Of a DNA stretch of 21,723 nt, positions 1-7,118 are shown one piece after another. The notes under the pieces were generated by a model. That model saw only the letters and a list, made by a program, of their open reading frames with translations, was not told the DNA's origin and ran no database searches. Source of the DNA: Deltaproteobacteria bacterium (GTDB taxonomy: Bacteria > Desulfobacterota > Desulfarculia > Adiutricales > Adiutricaceae); assembly GCA_031277995.1 (NCBI GenBank), contig JAITLH010000258.1, forward strand, positions 1 to 21,723, given 5' to 3'. Each line of letters starts with the position of its first letter. Position 1 is the first letter of the stretch. The translations under genes and the position numbers were made by a program.

Positions 1-93
1 GGTAGGCTCAAAGTAGACCGCCTCGCTGTCATAGCCGACCAAGGTCGGGTAATAATCGCCAAATCCAGTGGTCAATGGATCTCCGTAATCTAG
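1..93 (+). CDS. Possible 3' end of a plus-strand gene (edge fragment)
   Basis: Frame 1 of the plus strand is open from the window edge to a TAG at 91-93, giving 30 residues ending in GRVIIAKSSGQWISVI. It would converge on the minus-strand gene that stops at 419. The opposite strand is also open: a TTG at 75-73 preceded by GGAG would start a minus-strand protein MTTGFGDYYPTLVGYDS that runs off the edge. Both readings look protein-like and thirty codons cannot decide between them. No family is recognised. If the minus reading is right, the operon-like series of minus-strand genes continues leftward. Confidence 0.25.
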   Translation, partial: GRLKVDRLAVIADQGRVIIAKSSGQWISVI

Positions 94-418
94 AAAAAAA
101 ATTTAAAAGACGAACTCCCGAGCGCCCATCTTTTTTTCCTTCGAACCCTCTAAGCCCGCTCCAGGATTCCTCTTAAAGTCCCCCCCCAGAGCCCCGCGTT
201 CAAAAAAACCGCCGCTACGATGCCTGCTCGCGTTTGGAACTCGTCCGAGGGGCTATAAGCCCCGTTCACGCGGCGATTTCGAGGGCAATTCCCCAACCCA
301 ACCAAACGCCTTCGCGGCCAACAAAGTTGGGGTATTATACCAAATCATTACGGCTTCGCCTTGCGGCCGCGCCTTACGGCCGGCAATGGGCTGGGCTTAG
401 AAAACCTTGGCGGGGCTT
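94..418. other. Gene-free spacer with small hairpins and short repeats
   Basis: No convincing gene. It holds a perfect hairpin GGGGC-tataa-GCCCC at 249-263, a C8 run at 180-187, a short palindrome GGTATTATACC near 331-341 preceded by CCAAC-aaa-GTTGG, and near 345-385 an imperfect repeat of about 12 bp (CCTTGCGGCCG then CCTTACGGCCG). The minus-strand reading of the palindrome contains TATAAT, but I see no matching -35 box. The 99-residue plus-strand ORF that crosses into the neighbouring gene has odd composition and runs antisense to a solid gene, so I do not call it. Confidence 0.4.
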
Positions 419-2704
419 TCAATTTACGAAAATGGTCGGTTCATCGTTAACGGTAAAGTTAAGGTTGAGTTTTTTTAAGTCAGAAGCCTTCGGGTCCAAA
501 AATTCTAACAAAGATACCGGTGTCGTAGGTTGACCTTTTATGGAAACAATGCCGGGCTGCCTTATCGCTTTTTCCAACGAAGAGGCGATATTGCGGTTTA
601 TGGCAGTATACTCAGATAAGTTTTTTGTAAAATTTGTCAATAATAAAGGTAATTTATTTGAAAATTTAGAACTATCTTTCCAATTGCTAGATTCTCCTGT
701 AGCCGCCATGTAAAAAGGCATAATTTTTTCGTTTTTAATAATTACCTCTATGTCTACGAGCTTTATTTCGGGGTGATCAAAAAGGGCTTTTTCGTAGTCG
801 AAGTCTTTGATGTCGTTTACCGTAATCGGGCTTAAGCCGGTAAGGGTAAAGGAGCAATCGAAGCCGATAACCCCGGCCAATTCGGCGCAAGGGCTGCCGA
901 CAAAGGTTAAGTTCCCGGTTTCGGGATCGTAGGTAGTGTTTTGGCTAAAAGAATAGCTAAGTTCAGTTTGGTTAAAGTTTTCAACCAAAAATGGGCTAAA
1001 TTCTTCGACTAAACGCCTTGCGTTATACCCTAAATAGGGCTTAAAGGTCAGTTCCTCAACGGTCGAAACGATGTTGGAAGGCCCTTGGTCAAATGAGTAC
1101 TTGACGCCTAAGGCTAAGCGTTTTAAGGATAGCTTCAAACGGTTTTCAAGCATTAATGATAGGCTGTCTAGTTCAAACGATCCTTTCACGGGCGTATCGG
1201 GTAGTTTCTTATTTTGCAAGATATTTTCGATATCCACTAAACTGTTTATGTTTAAATAGCTAAAATCTATGTCTTTTAACTCAAGTTTATTGAAAAAAAT
1301 CATTAGTTTATCTTTAGCAGGTAAATTGTTAAATCGCGCGTCAAAATTTTTTAAATAAAAAGATTCTAGCTTATCAAAATAATAATTTTTAATTTCTAAA
1401 TAATCATATTTTAATGATAATTCCTCTGAATAACCAACAAAAGGTGCGTCTAAGTTAAAATCAGAAAAAGAAAGGAAAATTATAGGTAAGGAGCTAATTT
1501 TTTGAATTATATCGAAATTATTGTCTAATGGTATTTTGTAATCGCCTAAAGTCAAAGTAAAATCAGAAAAACTAAAATTTACAAAGAGATCGTCATCTTT
1601 TCTTAGTTCTATAAAATAATCAATAACTTTAATGGTTTCAAAGTTATAATTTTTTACATGTTTAGGTAGGAAAAGCGCAAAAAGATTTTGTTCATTTGTA
1701 TATTTTAGATTCGTTAGTTCTATTGAACCTAAAGAAATTTCATAATTAGCCCAGGGTATTAGATATCCACTAGCTAGTTGGTCTAAAGTATAAAATTGAG
1801 GCCCTTCTATTATAAGTTTTTCGCTTAAAATAGTCTCGCCTTTAGCTTGGCCGCTTAAAGCATTTTCAAAAGCCTTTTGGCAGATTAATTTACTGGCAAC
1901 GATTCGGTCAATCTTGGTTATGCCCAATTTTTCGGCCAATCCAAAGGGCCTAAAGGTGATCTTACTTACGACCAAGGTTTTTTTCCAAATGTCGTAATTC
2001 AATTCTTCGTATTGATAATGCCCTTTGCCAAAGGTCGTGTCCATAACGAATACGAAGGCTTGCTCGGCCCATTTTGGAGCGTAAAAGTAATAGTAGAGGC
2101 CGGCCCCGAGCCCAGCGAAGACCAAGACCAAAACCACGGCCGCGATTAAAAGTTTAACCTTTGATTTTTTGGCCGGGGTTGGCCCAGAAGGTGGGCTAAG
2201 GTATTGACCCTGCGCCGCGCCCTGGGGCGTTCCTTGCGGCGGATACTGAGGCGCCCCTTGATAGGGGCCTGGCGGAGGTCCCTGGGGCGGTAATTGCGGC
2301 GGATACTGAGGCGGGCCCTGATAGGGGCCTTGGGGTGGGCCTAGGGGCGAGCCTTGTGGTGAGAGCTGAGCTGAGCCCTGAGTCGGTCCCAGGGGCGGTA
2401 AGCCGGGAGGCGCTCCTGGTGGTTGGCTTTGCGGCGGATACGGAGCTTGGCCTAGCTGGGGTAATTGGGGCAGCGTTTGGGTCGCCTCGGGAGGTACCCC
2501 GGGCGGAGAAGTTTGGGTGGGTTCTTGAGGTATTACAATTGAAGCGCTTTGGGGCTGCTCGGGAGGTGAACCTTGCGGAGCGCTTTGGGGCTGCTCGGGA
2601 GGTGACCCTTGCGACGCGCTTTGGGATTGTTCGGGAGGTGGCGCTTTAGATAGGTCATGGGGTGGATCTTTCGGACCATCTGAATTGGGGTCAAAGCTTG
2701 ACAT
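419..2704 (-). CDS. Pro/Gln-rich, single-pass membrane protein with one large periplasmic module (family unrecognised)
   Basis: 761 residues. Residues 1-178 are a Pro/Gln/Gly/Ser-rich tail with two repeat types: SPPEQPQSA units, and GPYQGPPQYPPQ units. A Lys-rich patch (179-184) and one hydrophobic helix (about 184-207) follow. Lys before the helix predicts tail inside and the rest in the periplasm. From about 217 the module begins with FVMDTTFGKG and is rich in alternating beta-type strands. It includes a TTYDPETGNLTF hairpin and ends with the shared C-terminal pattern (AIRQPGIVSIKGQPTTPVSL, then NLNFTVNDEPTIF). It is closest to the first module of the upstream 1356-residue protein; many blocks align, such as LKLSLKRLALG against LGLSLKRLALA. 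The ATG has TAGGT upstream. Bases about 1260-1800 are far more AT-rich than the rest. Cys residues in GSPCAELAGVIGFDC could form a disulphide. Function unknown. Confidence 0.88.
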   Translation of the reverse strand: MSSFDPNSDGPKDPPHDLSKAPPPEQSQSASQGSPPEQPQSAPQGSPPEQPQSASIVIPQEPTQTSPPGVPPEATQTLPQLPQLGQAPYPPQSQPPGAPPGLPPLGPTQGSAQLSPQGSPLGPPQGPYQGPPQYPPQLPPQGPPPGPYQGAPQYPPQGTPQGAAQGQYLSPPSGPTPAKKSKVKLLIAAVVLVLVFAGLGAGLYYYFYAPKWAEQAFVFVMDTTFGKGHYQYEELNYDIWKKTLVVSKITFRPFGLAEKLGITKIDRIVASKLICQKAFENALSGQAKGETILSEKLIIEGPQFYTLDQLASGYLIPWANYEISLGSIELTNLKYTNEQNLFALFLPKHVKNYNFETIKVIDYFIELRKDDDLFVNFSFSDFTLTLGDYKIPLDNNFDIIQKISSLPIIFLSFSDFNLDAPFVGYSEELSLKYDYLEIKNYYFDKLESFYLKNFDARFNNLPAKDKLMIFFNKLELKDIDFSYLNINSLVDIENILQNKKLPDTPVKGSFELDSLSLMLENRLKLSLKRLALGVKYSFDQGPSNIVSTVEELTFKPYLGYNARRLVEEFSPFLVENFNQTELSYSFSQNTTYDPETGNLTFVGSPCAELAGVIGFDCSFTLTGLSPITVNDIKDFDYEKALFDHPEIKLVDIEVIIKNEKIMPFYMAATGESSNWKDSSKFSNKLPLLLTNFTKNLSEYTAINRNIASSLEKAIRQPGIVSIKGQPTTPVSLLEFLDPKASDLKKLNLNFTVNDEPTIFVN
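2225..2340 (-). repeat. 60-bp tandem repeat coding the Pro/Gln tail
   Basis: Bases 2221-2280 and 2281-2340 align base for base with a period of exactly 60 (20 codons) and share a long identical core, GCGGCGGATACTGAGGCG. Related pieces of the same sequence recur in the tail of the neighbouring gene near 6598-6625 and 6728-6745. The period is a multiple of three, so unit gain or loss would keep the reading frame. Confidence 0.75.
2543..2650 (-). repeat. 36-bp tandem repeat (three units) coding SPPEQPQSA-type units
   Basis: The string GCGCTTT recurs at 2544, 2580 and 2616, exactly 36 bases apart, each followed by a near-identical GGGGCTGCTCGGGAGGTG-type stretch (the third copy is a little diverged). 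It codes three 12-residue units of the N-terminal tail. Period is in frame, so copy number could vary without a frameshift. Confidence 0.8.
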
Positions 2705-2781
2705 GGTTAATACCTACAAGGGTGGCTATTGAGCGTTTGATTGTTTAAGTTGTAGGGTAAAAAGGTTACGTTAGAAATACG

Positions 2782-2813
2782 ATGGCCTTGGAGCCGCGCC
2801 TTACCAAGGCCAT
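2782..2813 (-). terminator. Hairpin between the 1356- and 761-residue genes
   Basis: ATGGCCTTGG (2782-2791) and its perfect complement CCAAGGCCAT (2804-2813) form a 10-bp stem with a 12-base loop, starting 10 bases after the stop of the upstream gene. No good U-run follows on the minus strand, so it may be a weak terminator, an RNA-stabilising hairpin or a processing site. Confidence 0.45.
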
Positions 2814-2823
2814 TGGGGGTTTA

Positions 2824-5800
2824 TTAATTATCCGTTGTCCACCTGAGGATGACCGGCGATTGGTTATTGATGGTTAGGTTAATGGCCAAGGAGTTAAGAT
2901 CGGTTCTGGTTATGGTTCCGGCCAAGACTTTATTTAGCATTAGGGGCGGATTGGGTTTGGCGGTCAGATCCAAGGAGTTGGGCTGGCGAATAAAGGATAT
3001 CAGATCGGAGGCCAGGAGGCGTTTTGACTCAAGGTTTTGGCCAAGATTGTCGTCTATAAAGGAGTTGACGCGGTTATTGAGGTTAGCCACGAGCTCGGCC
3101 GTCGGCCTTTGGCTGCGGGTAGTGACCGAGGTGAAAAAGTTTTTGGCCAGAGTTTTATTGTTAAGGTTTATGACGGCGTCGGTTAAAACCAGCTTGTCGG
3201 AGCCGGGCATGAATAGGGCCCTTTCCCGGGAATCGTAGCTAATCTTGGAAAGTTCCGCCAATAGGCTTTGGCTTAAACCCTCCAGGGTCAAATCCAAGGT
3301 GAGATTAAACAGATCGGGATCGCCCAAAAGGGGCTTGGAGGTCAAAATGACCTTCCCGGTGTCCGGTTCATAGACGAATCGAAGGTTGGCGCTTAGGTTA
3401 AATTTTTCCGACTCCAAAAACTGGGTGGCGAATTTAACGCCGGTATTGTCGGTATCCGAAAAATCCAAGGTTAGGCCTTTAAGATCGGCCAAGGCCAGCT
3501 CCGGCACCTTCAGATGGGTAAAGGGCCCTTCAATCCTAAAGGATTCCAGGCCGATCTTGACCGCGTCCGTTTCAAACTCAAAACCCTCAACCCCGCCCCA
3601 GCTAAGGGAGATGGGCGGGGTGATTCGACTTAAAATGCTTGCCCCCAAAACGTCGGTTTCGTCTGGAGTTTTCAAAAGCGGCCCCAGATCCATGGCAAAA
3701 AGACTAAGGTTTTTAAGAAGGGAAATCCTATCGACGGCTTTTTTATCGGCGGTAAAGGTCTTTGAGGTGAAGTTTAAATCGTTAGCCTCGACTATCTCAA
3801 AGAAAAGATCCTTAACCCCAACAAAGGAGAGTTTACCGGTCCTAAAGGAAACGTAAGTGTCTTGGTTGGTGGAGAGTAAGAAGCGGACTTCCTCGGCATG
3901 GCCTTCCTTGAATTCGACGTTTACCAAAAGATCGTCGGACTTTTTAATGGCCTCGACCAGTTTCCCCAAGGCCAACTCTTCAAAGGTACTGGTGGGCAGA
4001 TCCAGGTTTAAGGCCAGTCTTCGATCGGGACTTATGACTAAGGTTGAGGCGACGCTAAAATTATCCATGGCCGCCTGGGAAATTTTTAGCTTGGAAAGAA
4101 AGGAGGCCTCGGGGTCAACGTTAGGATACTTACTCAAATAAACGGGTCCCAGGGCCAACGAGGAGACCGAAACGTCGAATTTTTCCGCCCTTTGAACGGC
4201 CTGGGGCAATTCCAGTTTTAAGAGAACGAAATTAAGATGGTCCAAGATCAGTTCGCTTTGGCCATCGGTGAGTTTTCGTTTATTTAAGTCAATAAGTTCT
4301 TCGTTGGATAAGGGCGAGGATATTTCCACGCTCGCGGCTTTCAAAGTCCCGTTTTTATTGGGCTTATAGTTTACGAGCGTAGCCGAAAAGGGAGAAACCT
4401 TATATATTCCCGTGGAGGCGTTATAATCCCTGGCTTGTCCGGCTTCCCAATTGCCCTGGCCAAAAATGGAATCCATGAGAAAAGTAAACTTAGCCCAGTA
4501 ATCCTCGGCGGAATAGGGCGCCCGTTCCCGGGCTGGGGCAACGGGCGAACTTGGACGATCTTCCTTGGCCGCCTGGCCGTCTCCCGCGGGCGGGGTAGGG
4601 GTGGCGGGACGATCCTGGTAACCGGCGCCGATATCCCCCTTGGCCGGGGCTTTTTGGGTTTGGCCAGAGGAAGACTTTTCGTCCTGGGTTCTGGCTTCCG
4701 ACCTGGTTCTGGCCTGGCCGTTTTCGCTTAGGTAAATGGTCGGCTCGTTATTTAAGGTCAGGCTTAGGTTTAGTTTTCTTACGTCAAAGACCGGGGGGCT
4801 ATCGAATTCGTATAAAGACATGGGCTGGGGCGGCTGGGCTTTTATGGTAAGCTGGCCGCCCTGATCGAGCGCCTTTTGCAAAGCGGAGCCGATTTGGGAA
4901 TTTAAATCGCTGGGATCGGATAATTTTCTGGTAACGTCATCAACAAAAAAACTTAACATCTTTACTATTTCTTCGCTATTTATTGAACTTATTTGAAATT
5001 CATCGGCTATAGCGGAAATTAAAGTCATAAGTTTTTCGTTTTTGAAAACCAACTCCCCTTCCAAGACCTCAATCTTGGGCTTTTTATTAAAAACGGTATC
5101 TAGCGTACAGGGAAGTACTTCATACCAATCAGTGGTCGAAGAAGAAAAATTGACCCTTATTTGGTTTAGGGGGCAGCGTACCAGTTTGTACAAGGTATCG
5201 GGAGCCAGGTTTAGGGTCAAAGAACCATCCACGCCCAAAAAGCCTTTCATTTCTACCAGGGGAGCGCTGGTCAGGGTCAGGTTGCCGGTCTTGGGTTCGT
5301 AGGTTGTTTTTAGGTCAAAGGAATAAAGCAATTCGTTTTGGCGCAATTTATTAATGGAAAATTTGTTAAACCGATTAAGATCGTTTTCGGTAGCGTTCAA
5401 TCCGGGTAGGTAGCTAAGCTCTTCAACCGTTGAATTAAAGCTAGAAGGGGCCTGGTCGGCGTTCCAATCAAAGGCCAGGGCTAAGCGCTTAAGGGACAAA
5501 CCAAGGTTGTCTTTAAGGTCGGCTTTTAAGCCGTTTAAGGTAAACGATCCTTTCATGGGTGTTTTGGAGAAATCATCGGTGTAAAATTTTCTCTCATCAA
5601 TTGCCCAATCTATGAACAATTTAGTATTGACAAAGTCTTTTAGTTCTAAATTGTTGATAGATAGATTTAAAGGTACATTTTTATGTATATCTCGGGCGTT
5701 TATATTTGAACTAAAATTATTTAGTATCAATGATTCTAGGGAATTAAAATCTAAATTTTTCATTTCTAGAGATTCGTTATTTATTTTTACGTAAAATAGC

Positions 5801-6894
5801 TCAGAAGGTTGATTATGCTCAATATTAAAATTAGAGACGGAAAAAGAAACTATCTTTCTAAAATTAAAATATTTAAATAAATGTTCATATTCTTTTATGA
5901 CTTCTTCGTAATTTCCCAAGGTCAGGGTAAGGTCTTCCCAGCTAAGAGTTTGGTCATATTTTTGCGCGGTTAATTTAGAATCAAGATCCACTATGCGTAC
6001 GGTATCGAAACTGACATGTTGCAAGTTTTTTGGGAGTAAAATACCTAAAATATTTTTTTCTGTAGTTTTTATGTTACTTAGTTCTATGGAACCAACGTTT
6101 AAAGTGACGCTATCCCTTTGATTGACATTTTTGCGTAAAACGTCTTCTAATCCGGCAAACTCAGGCCCTTCAATGGTCAGTTTTTCGATTAAAATACTAT
6201 CGGGCGCCGCTTTCCCGCCAAAGGCTTGCTCAAAATCGCTTTGGCTGGCCGGTTTGGCCATGGCCAGCCGGTCAATCTTGGTTAGCCCTATTTTTAGGGC
6301 CAATCCGGTGGCCTTAAAGGTCAAAGCGTTGGCCACAAAATTTTTGGTAAAAACGTTATACTTAACGCTTTCGTATTGATAGTTGCCTTCCCCAAATACG
6401 TTATCCATGACGAATTTAAAAGTCGGCTCGGCCTTCTTTTGCCCGTAAAGATAATATCCCAGCGCCCCGCCGCCCACTAAGACGATCAAAACCAAAACGG
6501 CCAATAAAACCTTGACCTTAGCGCTTAGCTTCTTAGTCGGACCAGATGGCGGTCCCCCGCCTGGTTTTTGTCCTTGCGGAGGTGCCATGGGCGGACCTTG
6601 CGGCGGATACTGATAGGGGCCCTGTGGTGGCCCCAGGGGTGGTGGGCCTTGCGGAGGAGGTCCCAGGGGCGGCAATTGGGGTGGCCCTAGGGGTGGCGGT
6701 CCCTGAGGATGTAATTGAGGCGGCCCTTGCGGCGGATATTGGGGCTGGCCCGGCAAAGGTCCCAGGGGCGGCAATTGCGGGGGCAATTGAGGCGGACCTT
6801 GGGGTTGATCTTGCGGCTGACCCTGAGGCGGGCCCTGAGTTGGGTCTTGGGGAGGACCTTGGTAACCAGTCGGCTTAGAGTCAGAATTTGACAT
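2824..6894 (-). CDS. Two-module, Pro-rich membrane-anchored giant protein (family unrecognised)
   Basis: 1356 residues, the largest gene here. Residues 1-120 are a Pro/Gln/Gly/Leu tail, 121-128 are Lys-rich, and about 129-150 is one membrane helix, giving a tail-in, body-out topology. Module 1 (about 157-723) starts FVMDNVFGEGNY, has TTYEPKTGNLTLTSAPL near 530-546 and ends LNLSLTLNNEPTIYL. A charged, Pro-rich disordered linker (about 724-797) follows. Module 2 (about 799-1356) restarts with FTFLMDSIFGQGNW and closes with LAINLTINNQSPVIL, without a second membrane helix, so both modules should be periplasmic. Module 1 resembles the 761-residue neighbour more than it resembles module 2. This suggests an older fusion or tandem duplication plus a later gene duplication. 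The ATG has AGGA about 8 bases upstream. Cys574 and Cys596 could pair. A disordered tail, one membrane anchor and long beta repeats recall scaffold or AsmA-like bridge proteins, but this is analogy only. Confidence 0.9.
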   Translation of the reverse strand: MSNSDSKPTGYQGPPQDPTQGPPQGQPQDQPQGPPQLPPQLPPLGPLPGQPQYPPQGPPQLHPQGPPPLGPPQLPPLGPPPQGPPPLGPPQGPYQYPPQGPPMAPPQGQKPGGGPPSGPTKKLSAKVKVLLAVLVLIVLVGGGALGYYLYGQKKAEPTFKFVMDNVFGEGNYQYESVKYNVFTKNFVANALTFKATGLALKIGLTKIDRLAMAKPASQSDFEQAFGGKAAPDSILIEKLTIEGPEFAGLEDVLRKNVNQRDSVTLNVGSIELSNIKTTEKNILGILLPKNLQHVSFDTVRIVDLDSKLTAQKYDQTLSWEDLTLTLGNYEEVIKEYEHLFKYFNFRKIVSFSVSNFNIEHNQPSELFYVKINNESLEMKNLDFNSLESLILNNFSSNINARDIHKNVPLNLSINNLELKDFVNTKLFIDWAIDERKFYTDDFSKTPMKGSFTLNGLKADLKDNLGLSLKRLALAFDWNADQAPSSFNSTVEELSYLPGLNATENDLNRFNKFSINKLRQNELLYSFDLKTTYEPKTGNLTLTSAPLVEMKGFLGVDGSLTLNLAPDTLYKLVRCPLNQIRVNFSSSTTDWYEVLPCTLDTVFNKKPKIEVLEGELVFKNEKLMTLISAIADEFQISSINSEEIVKMLSFFVDDVTRKLSDPSDLNSQIGSALQKALDQGGQLTIKAQPPQPMSLYEFDSPPVFDVRKLNLSLTLNNEPTIYLSENGQARTRSEARTQDEKSSSGQTQKAPAKGDIGAGYQDRPATPTPPAGDGQAAKEDRPSSPVAPARERAPYSAEDYWAKFTFLMDSIFGQGNWEAGQARDYNASTGIYKVSPFSATLVNYKPNKNGTLKAASVEISSPLSNEELIDLNKRKLTDGQSELILDHLNFVLLKLELPQAVQRAEKFDVSVSSLALGPVYLSKYPNVDPEASFLSKLKISQAAMDNFSVASTLVISPDRRLALNLDLPTSTFEELALGKLVEAIKKSDDLLVNVEFKEGHAEEVRFLLSTNQDTYVSFRTGKLSFVGVKDLFFEIVEANDLNFTSKTFTADKKAVDRISLLKNLSLFAMDLGPLLKTPDETDVLGASILSRITPPISLSWGGVEGFEFETDAVKIGLESFRIEGPFTHLKVPELALADLKGLTLDFSDTDNTGVKFATQFLESEKFNLSANLRFVYEPDTGKVILTSKPLLGDPDLFNLTLDLTLEGLSQSLLAELSKISYDSRERALFMPGSDKLVLTDAVINLNNKTLAKNFFTSVTTRSQRPTAELVANLNNRVNSFIDDNLGQNLESKRLLASDLISFIRQPNSLDLTAKPNPPLMLNKVLAGTITRTDLNSLAINLTINNQSPVILRWTTDN

Positions 6895-7008
6895 GCTTAA
6901 TTCCTGTTTTAGAAGTAATTGAGCTTTTGAGGATTGGCGGATATAAGTAAAAGTTTTAAATATAAATTTTTACGAAATAAAAGATTGGGCGAGCGCTATT
7001 TTTTTAAA

Positions 7009-7045
7009 AGGCCCCCGGCTTTGGGAAGGCCAAGCCTGGGGGCCT
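7009..7045 (-). terminator. Strong intrinsic terminator after the 655-residue gene
   Basis: Read on the minus strand, AGGCCCCCAGGCTT pairs with AAGCCGGGGGCCT (a 13-bp stem with one bulge) and is followed by TTT, then an A-run. It lies about 75 bases after the stop at 7119 and implies that the downstream 1356-residue gene has its own promoter in 6895-7000, an AT-rich stretch. Confidence 0.7.
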
Positions 7046-7078
7046 AGGTGGTTACTAAGTAAAGGGCGGCGACCCTGG

Positions 7079-7101
7079 GCGCCCCCCCTGGGCGGGGGCG
7101 C
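7079..7101 (-). other. GC-rich hairpin just after the 655-residue gene
   Basis: GCGCCCCC pairs with GGGGGCGC across a short loop, 18 bases beyond the stop codon. It has no U-run. It stands in front of the stronger terminator at 7009-7045 and may protect the 3' end or add to termination. Confidence 0.5.
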
Positions 7102-7118
7102 TATTGGCGGCAAGGGGT

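Noticed and set aside
331..341. TATAAT box on the minus strand
   Set aside because: Part of a small palindrome, with no -35 box at 16-18 bases and no clear gene nearby to serve.
234..533. Plus-strand ORF of 99 residues near the left edge
   Set aside because: Runs antisense into a well-supported gene, odd composition, no ribosome site that I trust.
2335..2649. Plus-strand ORF of 104 residues
   Set aside because: Antisense to the repeat-coded Pro/Gln tail; its open frame follows from the repeated composition, and its product has no normal protein pattern.
2221..2650. Possible CRISPR-like array
   Set aside because: The repeats are head-to-tail, in frame, without unique spacers, and code the protein tail.
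6546..6878. Plus-strand ORF of 110 residues
   Set aside because: Also antisense to a Pro-rich tail; Ala/Gly/Val-rich product explained by the reverse complement of Pro/Gln/Gly codons.
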